The position numbers and the translations under genes were made by a program. 49,609 nt of DNA from Paulinella micropora (lineage: Eukaryota > Cercozoa > Imbricatea > Euglyphida). Positions 23,884-33,799 of the stretch are shown one piece after another. How positions within the stretch are numbered: the stretch's first letter is position 1; every line of letters begins with the position of its first letter. The stretch spans positions 96,720-146,328 of the forward strand of contig BJOX01000207.1 in NCBI GenBank assembly GCA_009731375.1, in the 5' to 3' direction. Under the pieces are notes generated by a model, which was not told where the DNA came from, searched no databases, and worked only from the letters and a program-made list of their open reading frames with translations.

Positions 23884-24501
23884 ATGTATAGTTCTTTGAT
23901 GATGTTGATGTCTTCTTCTGTCTTGATCACCCACCTGTGCTCCTTTGTCTGCTCCCTGAAGAAAACTTCGCCGTCTTTAGTCCAGACGTAGATGGTCGTG
24001 CCAGTGGCCGCAATGATCTCCTTCTTCAGTTTGATGGCCTGTTTAAGGAGTATGAGTGCTTGGTGGGAGGCTTTCGTTTATGAATATTTTGAATTTTTTG
24101 TCTGCGAGGTGTGTGCCTGTCCAATCCACTGTTTCGTGGGTGAATGGTTGGAGTGGGTTGTGTTTTTTGAATTGGGTTTTGAGGCTGCTTGAGATGAAAC
24201 GCACTATGATGGCTGGTGGGTGCTTAGTTTCTTCCCTCGTGGGTTTTGTGCTTTTTGCTCTGAAGCATTTGATGATGTCGTTTGGTGTGTATGGAATGTG
24301 CTTTGCGTCTAGCATTGCTTTCACAATCTGTGTTGTGTTTTCGCTGGGGATGTATGGTATGCCGGTTATGCTGAGCTCGCAAGTTGGGTCTCGTTTGTTT
24401 TGGTTCTGAGCTGTTGTGTTTTGTTTGCGTTCTGCCGGGTGGTATGCATGAGTGTTAGCTAGCGCTGAGTTAGCCTGTAGGTTTTGGATGAACTGGTCTG
24501 T
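23884..24501 (-). pseudogene. ORF1: nucleic-acid-binding protein, partial and frameshifted
   Basis: Reading from the gap edge the minus strand gives a possible coiled-coil piece (QFIQNLQAN), then CELSITGIPYIPSENT, KAMLDAKHIPYTPNDI, IVRFISSS and FKIFINESLP, a pattern typical of ORF1 proteins of CR1/Jockey-type LINEs. A frameshift at about 24042 (CATACTCCTTAAA) puts a stop after THTP. Beyond it the other frame continues with KQAIKLKKEIIAATG and IYVWTKDGEVFF. The N terminus is in the gap. The product would coat LINE RNA as part of the RNP. Confidence 0.75.
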
Positions 24502-25170
24502 NNNNNNNNNNNNNNNNNNNNNNNNNNNNNNNNNNNNNNNNNNNNNNNNNNNNNNNNNNNNNNNNNNNNNNNNNNNNNNNNNNNNNNNNNNNNNNNNNNN
24601 NNNNNNNNNNNNNNNNNNNNNNNNNNNNNNNNNNNNNNNNNNNNNNNNNNNNNNNNNNNNNNNNNNNNNNNNNNNNNNNNNNNNNNNNNNNNNNNNNNNN
24701 NNNNNNNNNNNNNNNNNNNNNNNNNNNNNNNNNNNNNNNNNNNNNNNNNNNNNNNNNNNNNNNNNNNNNNNNNNNNNNNNNNNNNNNNNNNNNNNNNNNN
24801 NNNNNNNNNNNNNNNNNNNNNNNNNNNNNNNNNNNNNNNNNNNNNNNNNNNNNNNNNNNNNNNNNNNNNNNNNNNNNNNNNNNNNNNNNNNNNNNNNNNN
24901 NNNNNNNNNNNNNNNNNNNNNNNNNNNNNNNNNNNNNNNNNNNNNNNNNNNNNNNNNNNNNNNNNNNNNNNNNNNNNNNNNNNNNNNNNNNNNNNNNNNN
25001 NNNNNNNNNNNNNNNNNNNNNNNNNNNNNNNNNNNNNNNNNNNNNNNNNNNNNNNNNNNNNNNNNNNNNNNNNNNNNNNNNNNNNNNNNNNNNNNNNNNN
25101 NNNNNNNNNNNNNNNNNNNNNNNNNNNNNNNNNNNNNNNNNNNNNNNNNNNNNNNNNNNNNNNNNNNNNN
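24502..25170. other. Assembly gap
   Basis: 669 Ns, followed by a poly-C/poly-G run at 25171-25200 that probably caused the assembly break. Confidence 0.98.
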
Positions 25171-25255
25171 CCCTCCCCCCCCCCCCCCCGGGGGGGGGGG
25201 CGAGTCTTAGTCATTTTTTGTGAGATGCCACCGTGCATCACTGAGTTCAAGAGCG

Positions 25256-25297
25256 TCAACCGGTGCGCTTACGCTTGTTTTTGGCAGGCTTGCCGTA
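25256..25297 (-). CDS. Candidate short terminal exon
   Basis: On the minus strand, CTAACAG is followed by 13 codons and a TGA, encoding YGKPAKNKRKRTG, a basic tail with GC-leaning third positions. The plus strand has a competing open frame here (MPPCITEFKS start), so strand and reality are uncertain. Confidence 0.22.
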   Translation of the reverse strand, partial: YGKPAKNKRKRTG

Positions 25298-25323
25298 CTG
25301 TTAGTGCCGGCGTGGCATGTACT

Positions 25324-25570
25324 GCTGTCGACATTCAAGAGAAAAAAATTGTGGCTTTTTAGATTTTGATTGGAATTTCGATTTTGTGTGAAAAATTCAA
25401 ATTTCTCGATTTAACGGTAATATTTTGCGAAAATTTCCGTTTTTTGCGGACGATATAGCCGCTAATTTGAGAAATTTAAATTTTTGTCACAATCGAAATT
25501 CCAACCAAAATCCGAAATCTGACCCAAAATCTGAAATTTAACAATTTTTTACGTCTTGAATGTCGACAGC
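25324..25570. mobile_element. MITE with 16-bp perfect terminal inverted repeats
   Basis: The 247-bp element begins GCTGTCGACATTCAAG and ends with its exact reverse complement, CTTGAATGTCGACAGC. The interior is AT-rich and foldback-like. No ORF and no clear target duplication is visible. A relative without the left terminus lies at 15481-15727, and isolated terminus-like strings occur at about 26148 and 26303. Confidence 0.75.
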
Positions 25571-26029
25571 TTTGTGGTTTATACAGAGGGACGGTTAGTG
25601 AACTGAGTTCTTGGCGGTGAAACCAAGTCAGTGTCTGGTCACAATACTAATAAAGACTGAGCCTCGGACAATCTTTCTTGAATTCAGTATATATAATACT
25701 TTTCCCTTTTCTTTTTTGCCTTTCCCACTTTTCCCTGTATTTCAATATGCATTTTTCTTCAATTCTTTGTTCAACCTAGCTTTTACTGATGTTTGGACGC
25801 CTTATTAATACATGCTTCCTTTTCAGCTCTACCGCAGGCTACACGAAAAGCAATGGCAAGATTTCTCTTCAATGATAGAAGTTATAGTGTTTGTGTAAAA
25901 TTAAATGTAATAAAACCATAGTGTTTGTGTAAAATTAAGTGCCATAAACTGCACTTGAAAGGGGCCCCCTACGCCGACCCCGCGTCGCGCGGCGAGGTGG
26001 GGTCGGCAGCGCGGGGTTGGTGTTGGGCA

Positions 26030-26102
<73 letters not shown>

Positions 26103-26112
26103 NNNNNNNNNN
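25571..26112. other. AT-rich spacer, GC hairpin, poly-C and gap
   Basis: 25571-25960 is unique DNA with no gene seen. A GC-rich stem (GCCGACCCC paired with GGGGTCGGC) lies at about 25974-26008. 26031-26102 is poly-C and 26103-26112 Ns. Confidence 0.65.
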
Positions 26113-26357
26113 AATCTTTTTATATACATGTGGATCCAAAGTGTCTTAACTTGAATGTCGCCGATTATAGCTTATATTTGTAGGCATCAGGTACTTCATG
26201 CGTTCTGCCATAGTTGACCTATCAGTTTTGCATATCATATGCACGCCGCAGACGAGCAAGCGAACATCATTATGAAACACAACATAATAATGGGTGCGGT
26301 AGACATTCAAGAGTGAAGTCGCGCATCTTTCATGTCCTCGCCGTTCTTTTTCATTCG

Positions 26358-26409
<52 letters not shown>

Positions 26410-26562
26410 GTGTCACGCGGCTTTGACCATACATACATACATACATACATACATACATACATACATACATACCTAGCTTAAATCATCAGCACGCACAAGC
26501 ACTTTTCTAGTATCGTTACATTGTTATTGATATGGTTATTGTTATTATTATTATTATTATTT
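26113..26562. other. Unique spacer with (GT)n and (CATA)n
   Basis: 26113-26357 is unique with nothing recognised. (GT)n covers about 26358-26413, (CATA)n 26430-26472 and (TTA)n about 26540-26560. Confidence 0.6.
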
Positions 26563-26657
26563 GGACACCGTGATAGCCCAGTGGTCAAGTTCTACCATCT
26601 GGGCCCTGTCGCCAGTTCGATTCCCGTCGGTGCCACCAGTATTTTCATTGAACATAC
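26563..26657 (+). mobile_element. tRNA-derived SINE, copy 1 (cut by gap)
   Basis: Identical to the first 95 bp of the SINE at 26821: A-box TAGCCCAGTGG, B-box AGTTCGATTCC, then the start of the non-tRNA body. It is preceded by (TTA)n and cut by Ns at 26658-26774. Confidence 0.8.
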
Positions 26658-26820
26658 NNNNNNNNNNNNNNNNNNNNNNNNNNNNNNNNNNNNNNNNNNN
26701 NNNNNNNNNNNNNNNNNNNNNNNNNNNNNNNNNNNNNNNNNNNNNNNNNNNNNNNNNNNNNNNNNNNNNNNNNNTATTATTATTATTATTATTATTATCA
26801 TTATTATTATCAATGTTATT

Positions 26821-27086
26821 GGACACCGTGATAGCCCAGTGGTCAAGTTCTACCATCTGGGCCCTGTCGCCAGTTCGATTCCCGTCGGTGCCACCAGTAT
26901 TTTCATTGAACATACCGGTCCGTCTGGACCAGTATTTTCATTGAACATACCGGTCCGTCTGGAAGTGTTGGAACTGCCCTTGCGGGGGTGTCATTAGAGC
27001 CTATCGTCAATTCTTCGTACTCCCCTCACGGGTGAGACGATGGAGGCGCATGTGCAGAAATGCATCAGCCATTGACAGAGAAGCAC
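26821..27086 (+). mobile_element. tRNA-derived SINE, complete, with 16-bp target duplication
   Basis: Flanked by the direct repeat TATTATCAATGTTATT (26805-26820 and 27087-27102), the hallmark of LINE-mediated insertion. The head has pol III boxes A (TAGCCCAGTGG) and B (AGTTCGATTCC) in tRNA-like spacing. GGTGCC then ACCA closes the acceptor-like stem, with one extra base in the 5' strand. A tRNA-unrelated body of about 190 bp follows, including a tandem pair of a 36-bp piece (CCAGTATTTTCATTGAACAT...). It is non-coding; mobilisation by a LINE of this genome is inferred. Confidence 0.85.
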
Positions 27087-27095
27087 TATTATCAA

Positions 27096-27158
<63 letters not shown>

Positions 27159-27277
27159 CATTATTATTATTATTTGATATGCTCAACATGCTCAGTCGTA
27201 TCGGAAATCTTGAGTGAGGAAAAATCTTGAGTGAGGAAAAATGAGTGCAAAATAGATAGATAGATAGATAGATAGAT

Positions 27278-27324
<47 letters not shown>

Positions 27325-27351
27325 GTAAAGGGCTCTGACATTGAGGTCTGT
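27087..27351. repeat. (TTA)n and (GATA)n tracts
   Basis: The SINE's right target duplication is followed by (TTA)n to about 27170, then unique sequence with a 14-bp direct repeat (TCTTGAGTGAGGAA) and (GATA)n at about 27254-27324. Confidence 0.85.
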
Positions 27352-28330
27352 GATTATTCCGTCGTTGAGACCGTATACCCAGGCATGCAACTGCATACAT
27401 GCATACATACATACATACACACAAACATACATGCATACACACACATTGGTTTTGGTTTTGGTATTGGTATTGGTATTAGCATTGTTATCTATTGTATGTA
27501 TGTATGTATGTATGTATGTATGTCTGTATGTGTGTGATTATTCCGTCGTTGAGACCGTACACCCAAGCATGCAACTGCATACATACATACATACATACAT
27601 ACATACACACAGACACTTTGGTATTGGTTTTGGTTTGGTTTTGGTATTGGTATTAGTATTGTTATCTATTGTATGTATGTATGTATGTATGTATGTATGT
27701 ATGTGATTATTCCGTCGTTGAGACCGTATACCCAGGCATGCAACTGCATACATACATACATACATACATACATACATACATACATACACACACATTGGTA
27801 TTGGTATTGGTTTTGGTTTTGGTATTGGTATTGGTATTAGCATTGTTATCTATTTGTATGTATGTATGTATGTATGTATGTCTGTATGTGTGTGATTATT
27901 CCGTCGTTGAGACCGTACACCCAAGCATGCAACTGCATACATACATACATACATACATATAGACATACATACATACATACATACATACATACACACACAT
28001 TGGTATTGGTTTTGGTTTTGTATTGGTATTAGCATTGTTATCTATTGTATGTATGTATGTATATATGTATGTATGTATGTATGTATGTGTGTGATTATTC
28101 CGTCGTTGAGACCGTACACCCAGGCATGCAACTGCATACATACATACATACATACATACATACATACATACATACATACACACATATTGGTATTGGTTTT
28201 GGTTTTGGTATTGGTATTGGTATTAGCATTGTTATCTATTGTATGTATGTATGTATGTATGTATGTATGTATGTATGTATGTATGTATGTGTGTGATTAT
28301 TCCGTCGTTGAGACCGTACACCCAAGCATA
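27352..28330. repeat. Six-copy tandem array of cored, alternately inverted tetranucleotide tracts
   Basis: The core GATTATTCCGTCGTTGAGAC...GCAACTG recurs at 27352, 27536, 27705, 27894, 28093 and 28295 (spacings 184, 169, 189, 199 and 202 bp; the last copy is shortened). In each unit it is followed by (CATA)n, a second core of (TTGGTA)-type sequence ending GCATTGTTATCTATTG, and then (TATG)n. (CATA)n and (TATG)n are complementary, so each unit can fold. Read on the minus strand the first core gives LHAWVYGLNDGIIT, but no supported exon borders are present. Confidence 0.85.
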
Positions 28331-28401
28331 CATACATACATACATACATATATACATATATACATACATACATACATACATACATACATACATTACATAC
28401 A

Positions 28402-28446
<45 letters not shown>

Positions 28447-28624
28447 TACATACATACATACATGCATACATACATACATACATACATAGATACATAAATA
28501 CCTGCAGCTCGCGTTGTTTCCACATACATACATACATACACATATACATACATATACATATACATATACATACACATATACATACACATATACATATACA
28601 TACATATACATATACATACATAGA

Positions 28625-28656
<32 letters not shown>

Positions 28657-28690
28657 CAAACACCTGTAGCTCGCGTTGTTTCCACACCTT
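28331..28690. repeat. (CATA)n tract with two CTCGCGTTGTTTCC cores
   Basis: Mostly (CATA)n and (CATATA)n. A core reading CAGCTCGCGTTGTTTCCACA or TAGCTCGCGTTGTTTCCACA occurs at about 28504 and 28668. Confidence 0.85.
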
Positions 28691-28696
28691 CTGCAC

Positions 28697-28703
28697 CTGC
28701 ACG

Positions 28704-28768
<65 letters not shown>

Positions 28769-29094
28769 TTATACGTATACATATACGTATACGTATACAT
28801 ATACGTATACGTATACGTTATACGTTATACGTTATACGTTGTACGTCATACGGTATACGTTATACGTTATACGTTATACGTTATACGTATACGTATACAT
28901 ATACGTATACATATACATGTACATGTACATGTACATGTGCATGTACATATACATATACATATACATATAACATATACGTATACATATATGTATACATATA
29001 CATATACATTTACATATACATATACATATACATATAGATATACATATCGATCTCTGCCGGGCTGGCTTGGCGCAGGCCAGCCCGGCAGAGATAG

Positions 29095-29155
<61 letters not shown>

Positions 29156-29202
29156 CATGTATATGTATATGTATATGTAATATTAGTACATATATGTATA
29201 TG

Positions 29203-29264
<62 letters not shown>

Positions 29265-29275
29265 CGTTTTTTGTA
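28697..29275. repeat. Very long hexanucleotide palindrome with GC-rich hairpin centre
   Basis: The left arm is (ATACAT)n with a (TATACG)n self-complementary section; the right arm is (ATGTAT)n. At the switch point, ATCTCTGCCGGGCTGGC (29050-29066) pairs perfectly with 29076-29092 around a 9-nt loop (TTGGCGCAG). The stem continues into the AT-rich arms, so an inverted repeat of up to several hundred bp could extrude as a cruciform. Confidence 0.85.
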
Positions 29276-29339
29276 TAGGTATATGTATATGCATATGTTT
29301 TTTGTATATGTTTTTTGTATATGTATCTGTACATGTATA

Positions 29340-29381
<42 letters not shown>

Positions 29382-29475
29382 GGACATGTATATGTATATG
29401 TATATGTATATGCATATGTATATGTATATGTATATGCATATGTATATGTATATGTATATGTATCTGTATATGTAT

Positions 29476-29535
<60 letters not shown>

Positions 29536-29679
29536 TCTGCTAAGCGACTGTGCGCATGAAAGGATTGTATGTATGTATGTATGCATGCATGCATGCATGC
29601 ATGCATGCATGCATGTATGTATGTATGTATGTATGTATGTATGTATGTATGTATGTATGTATGTATATATGTATATATG

Positions 29680-29713
<34 letters not shown>

Positions 29714-29736
29714 TGTATGTATGTATGTATGGCTAC
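29276..29736. repeat. (TATATG)n, (TA)n, (GATA)n and (TATG/CATG)n tracts
   Basis: Continuous simple repeats with a short unique island at 29535-29565. No gene. Confidence 0.9.
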
Positions 29737-29760
29737 CAAGTCGGTCTTGGACAGATTCTT
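29737..29760 (-). other. Micro-exon-like core, copy 1
   Basis: Minus strand: ATATAG, then AAGAATCTGTCCAAGACC and GACTTG, then GTAGCC. This is eight GC3-leaning codons (KNLSKTDL) between AG and GT. The near copy at 29851-29877 keeps frame and borders. It may be an exon remnant or simply a repeat core. Confidence 0.25.
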
Positions 29761-29772
29761 CTATATATATAC

Positions 29773-29831
<59 letters not shown>

Positions 29832-29850
29832 TGTATGTATGTATGGTTAC

Positions 29851-29877
29851 CAAGTCGGTCTTGGAGAGATTCTTGAC
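29851..29877 (-). other. Micro-exon-like core, copy 2
   Basis: Minus strand: CTATTTAG, 27 nt encoding VKNLSKTDL, then GTAACC. Same frame and flanks as copy 1, 114 bp away. The tetranucleotide tracts between them would be intron-like. Confidence 0.28.
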
Positions 29878-29880
29878 CTA

Positions 29881-29881
29881 A

Positions 29882-29921
<40 letters not shown>

Positions 29922-29963
29922 ATAGATGAATAGATAGATAGATAGATAATCTAGATAGGTAGG

Positions 29964-29996
<33 letters not shown>

Positions 29997-30015
29997 GAAT
30001 AGATAGGTAGATAGG

Positions 30016-30065
<50 letters not shown>
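29881..30065. repeat. (GATA)n microsatellite
   Basis: (GATA)n with GGTA and GATG variants, ending at the 3' terminus of the family B insertion. Confidence 0.92.
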
Positions 30066-30068
<3 letters not shown>

Positions 30069-30227
30069 GAGATATCGACTAATGTCAGAAAAAAGGAGCT
30101 TCTGATTTCGTCAACCAAGGAAGTCTGTGGGTAAAGTATTAACCCGATGCCCAGCTAAGCCGTGATGTTTGCACGGAAGGGACTGATACAGGCGATACCA
30201 AAGCTCCCTAGTACCAGGCGGGGCCAG
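30066..30227 (-). mobile_element. Family B retroelement 3' fragment, copy B1
   Basis: A 162-bp copy about 95% identical to 49241-49403. In its own orientation it ends CATTAGTCGATATCTCATC and is flanked on both sides by GATA/TATC repeats. It is truncated at the other end (GGCGGGGCCAGA|GATAG). The terminus CGATATCTCATC is almost that of the R2-group LINE (CGACATCTCATC). No RT is visible, so whether B is a LINE 3' end or a SINE-like partner is open. Confidence 0.7.
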
Positions 30228-30266
<39 letters not shown>

Positions 30267-30280
30267 ATGAATGCAGCGGC

Positions 30281-30323
<43 letters not shown>

Positions 30324-30459
30324 GCATCAACCACAACCAATGAGTGAAAAAAAGAAGGAAAGTGAGGTCGAAGGAAGAAAATAAGAGAAGGAAACAACAC
30401 GATGTTTATATGCATGCATGGCAAATGTAAACAGAACGACGCTAGACATGACATTGGTA
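30228..30459. other. (GATA)n, (CAA)n and unique spacer
   Basis: (GATA)n 30228-30266, (CAA)n about 30281-30322, then unique DNA. No gene seen. Confidence 0.7.
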
Positions 30460-30842
30460 TATTATGCGGCTAGCCACAAATTTGACGGGTTTTGCGGGCG
30501 AGCCGGAGCCGGGCCGGCGAGCCCGCAAAACACGCCGAATTCGGCGCGCCGCATATGCAGCTTTATCGGTAACCTGACCACATTTTGTGGAGGTGACCGA
30601 TAATGTAATGAAACAATCCTCATCACGTAGACATCATATTGTAATCAAACAATACATCATCACGAATGTAATATAACGATAAGGCGCAATGATGTAATAT
30701 TATCGTCACCTCCACAAAATGTGGTGAGGTTACCGATAAAACTACATATGCGGCGCGCCAAATTTGACGTGTTTTGCGGGCTCGCCGGCCCGGCTCCGGC
30801 TCGCCCGCAAAACACGCCAAATTTGTGGCTAGCCGCATAATA
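30460..30842. mobile_element. MITE with about 145-bp terminal inverted repeats and TA duplication
   Basis: The 383-bp element starts TATTATGCGGCTAGCCACAA and ends in the inverse, with TA at 30458-30459 and 30843-30844. The arms (about 145 bp, roughly nine mismatches) each contain their own GC-rich hairpin (TTTTGCGGGC...GCCCGCAAAA). The centre has degenerate TGTAAT-type repeats. There is no ORF. The TA duplication suggests Tc1/mariner-type mobilisation, which is inferred. Confidence 0.78.
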
Positions 30843-30943
30843 TACTAATAAAATGACGAACACTATAATGTACTGCAACGACAAACGTCATCATGTAATA
30901 GAACGATCGATACCATATTTTGAGATAGAAGAAAAGACATCAT

Positions 30944-31039
<96 letters not shown>

Positions 31040-31093
31040 AGAAAAGACATCATGAGGTACTGGGTGATATGCTCGTACATATGCTATCCATCC

Positions 31094-31178
<85 letters not shown>

Positions 31179-31218
31179 CCTACCTACCTACCTACCTACC
31201 TACCTACCTACCTACCTA
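30843..31218. repeat. (GATA)n and (TATC)n/(TACC)n inverted tracts
   Basis: The string GAAGAAAAGACATCATGA occurs at about 30928 and again at about 31038, flanking a (GATA)n block. From 31090 the strand switches to (TATC)n and (TACC)n. The two blocks can pair. Confidence 0.85.
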
Positions 31219-31445
31219 CCTCAGAGAATTAGGGGATGGTGTGGGTGTGCTGGGCCCGTGGCGGGGTGCCTTATGTGTGCCCAGCCATACGCCTATAAGT
31301 CACATGCCGAACTAGCGACGGGAAGCACAATCCTGTTCCCTCAGGGTGCCCTTTCTCGCTTGTTGAGCCCGGAATAAAACCCACAGTGCTCTGTCGGTTT
31401 ATACTAGACTGTCGAACAGTCTCGAAACTCCATCTGCTTACTGGG
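31219..31445 (+). mobile_element. Family B retroelement, copy B3 (runs into gap)
   Basis: From about 31275 this is the reverse complement of the window's last 170 bp (49440-49609), with few changes: CTATAAGTCACATGCCGA ... CTCCATCTGCTTACTGGG. It starts after (TACC)n and disappears into Ns. (TATC)n follows the gap, as expected if its 3' end sits on that repeat. An MLCRFILDCRTVSKLHLLTG reading frame is shared with copy B2 but is too short to call coding. Confidence 0.7.
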
Positions 31446-32767
<1,322 letters not shown>

Positions 32768-32777
32768 ATTTTCGCAC

Positions 32778-32819
32778 CTGCTGTATGACATGGAGCTCTG
32801 TCAGCCTCTTCTGCCGCAG
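32778..32819 (-). other. Exon-like core (14 codons between AG and GT)
   Basis: Minus strand: (TG)n GGCAG, then 42 nt encoding LRQKRLTELHVIQQ in GC3-rich codons, then GTGCGA. Related shorter cores occur at about 33744, 38747 and 38896 (LRQNRLIE-like and LRQNSF-like), embedded in microsatellite. It could be a real exon with duplicated, decayed copies, or a dispersed non-coding core. Confidence 0.25.
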
Positions 32820-32822
32820 CTG

Positions 32823-32863
<41 letters not shown>

Positions 32864-33031
32864 ACACAAACACACACACACATATATATATATATATTTA
32901 TATATATATATGTCACACAAACAACATCATCTATATACACATGCATATTTATATACATATTTATATAGCTATCAACGAAAGCCTGGTTTTACATGGGCTC
33001 ACTCGGCGTTATCGTTTAAGGGTCTCTCTCT

Positions 33032-33096
<65 letters not shown>

Positions 33097-33638
33097 ATCG
33101 ACATTGAGGAATACGTGTGTGCATGCTCTGTTTGATAATATAGCATAACATGTATGCATTAACATAAGATAACGTAACATGACATAACATGACATAACAT
33201 AACATAACATAACATAACATGACATAACATGACATAACATGACATAACATGACATAAGATGACATAACATGACATAAGATGGCATAAGATGACGTAAGAT
33301 GACATAACATGACATAACATGACATAACATAACACGACATAGCATGACATAACATAACATAACATAACATAACATGACACAACATGACATAACATGACAT
33401 AACATGACATAACATGACATAACATGACATAACATGACATGACATGACATGACATAACATGACATAACATAACATAACATGACATAACATAACATAACAT
33501 GACATGACATGACATGACATAACATGACATAGCATAACATAACATAACATAACATAACATAACATAACATAACATGACATGACGTAACATGTATGTATGG
33601 TAGGTAGGTGGTTGGATAGGTAGTAGGTAGAAATGTGC

Positions 33639-33725
<87 letters not shown>

Positions 33726-33799
33726 TGACATCTCTATCAGCCTGTTCTGCCGCAGCTTCCACAACATAACATGACACGCATGTATGATATAGATAGATA
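32820..33799. repeat. CA, TA and TC tracts and (AACATGACAT)n array
   Basis: (CA)n and (TA)n 32822-32960, unique 32961-33025, (TC)n and (CA)n to 33098. 33145-33585 is a pentamer/decamer array built of AACAT and GACAT. (TC)n and (TA)n follow, then the core CTGTTCTGCCGCAGCTTCCA at about 33740. (GATA)n leads into the LINE 3' end. Confidence 0.85.

Larger units (their letters stand above)
20750..24501 (-). mobile_element. Decayed APE-type LINE (Jockey/CR1/L2-like)
   Basis: A minus-strand element with a partial ORF1 (to the gap at 24502), an ORF2 with endonuclease and reverse transcriptase, a short 3' UTR and a ten-base poly-A tail (T run at 20750-20759 on the plus strand). That tail abuts a gap and then (TTC)n. 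Both ORFs are open only in pieces. The 5' end is lost in the gap. The A-rich coding strand is unlike the other elements in the window. Confidence 0.9.

Noticed and set aside
26821-26899. A functional tRNA gene
   Set aside because: The acceptor stem has an extra base, no convincing anticodon arm can be drawn, and TSDs plus a non-tRNA body show a SINE.
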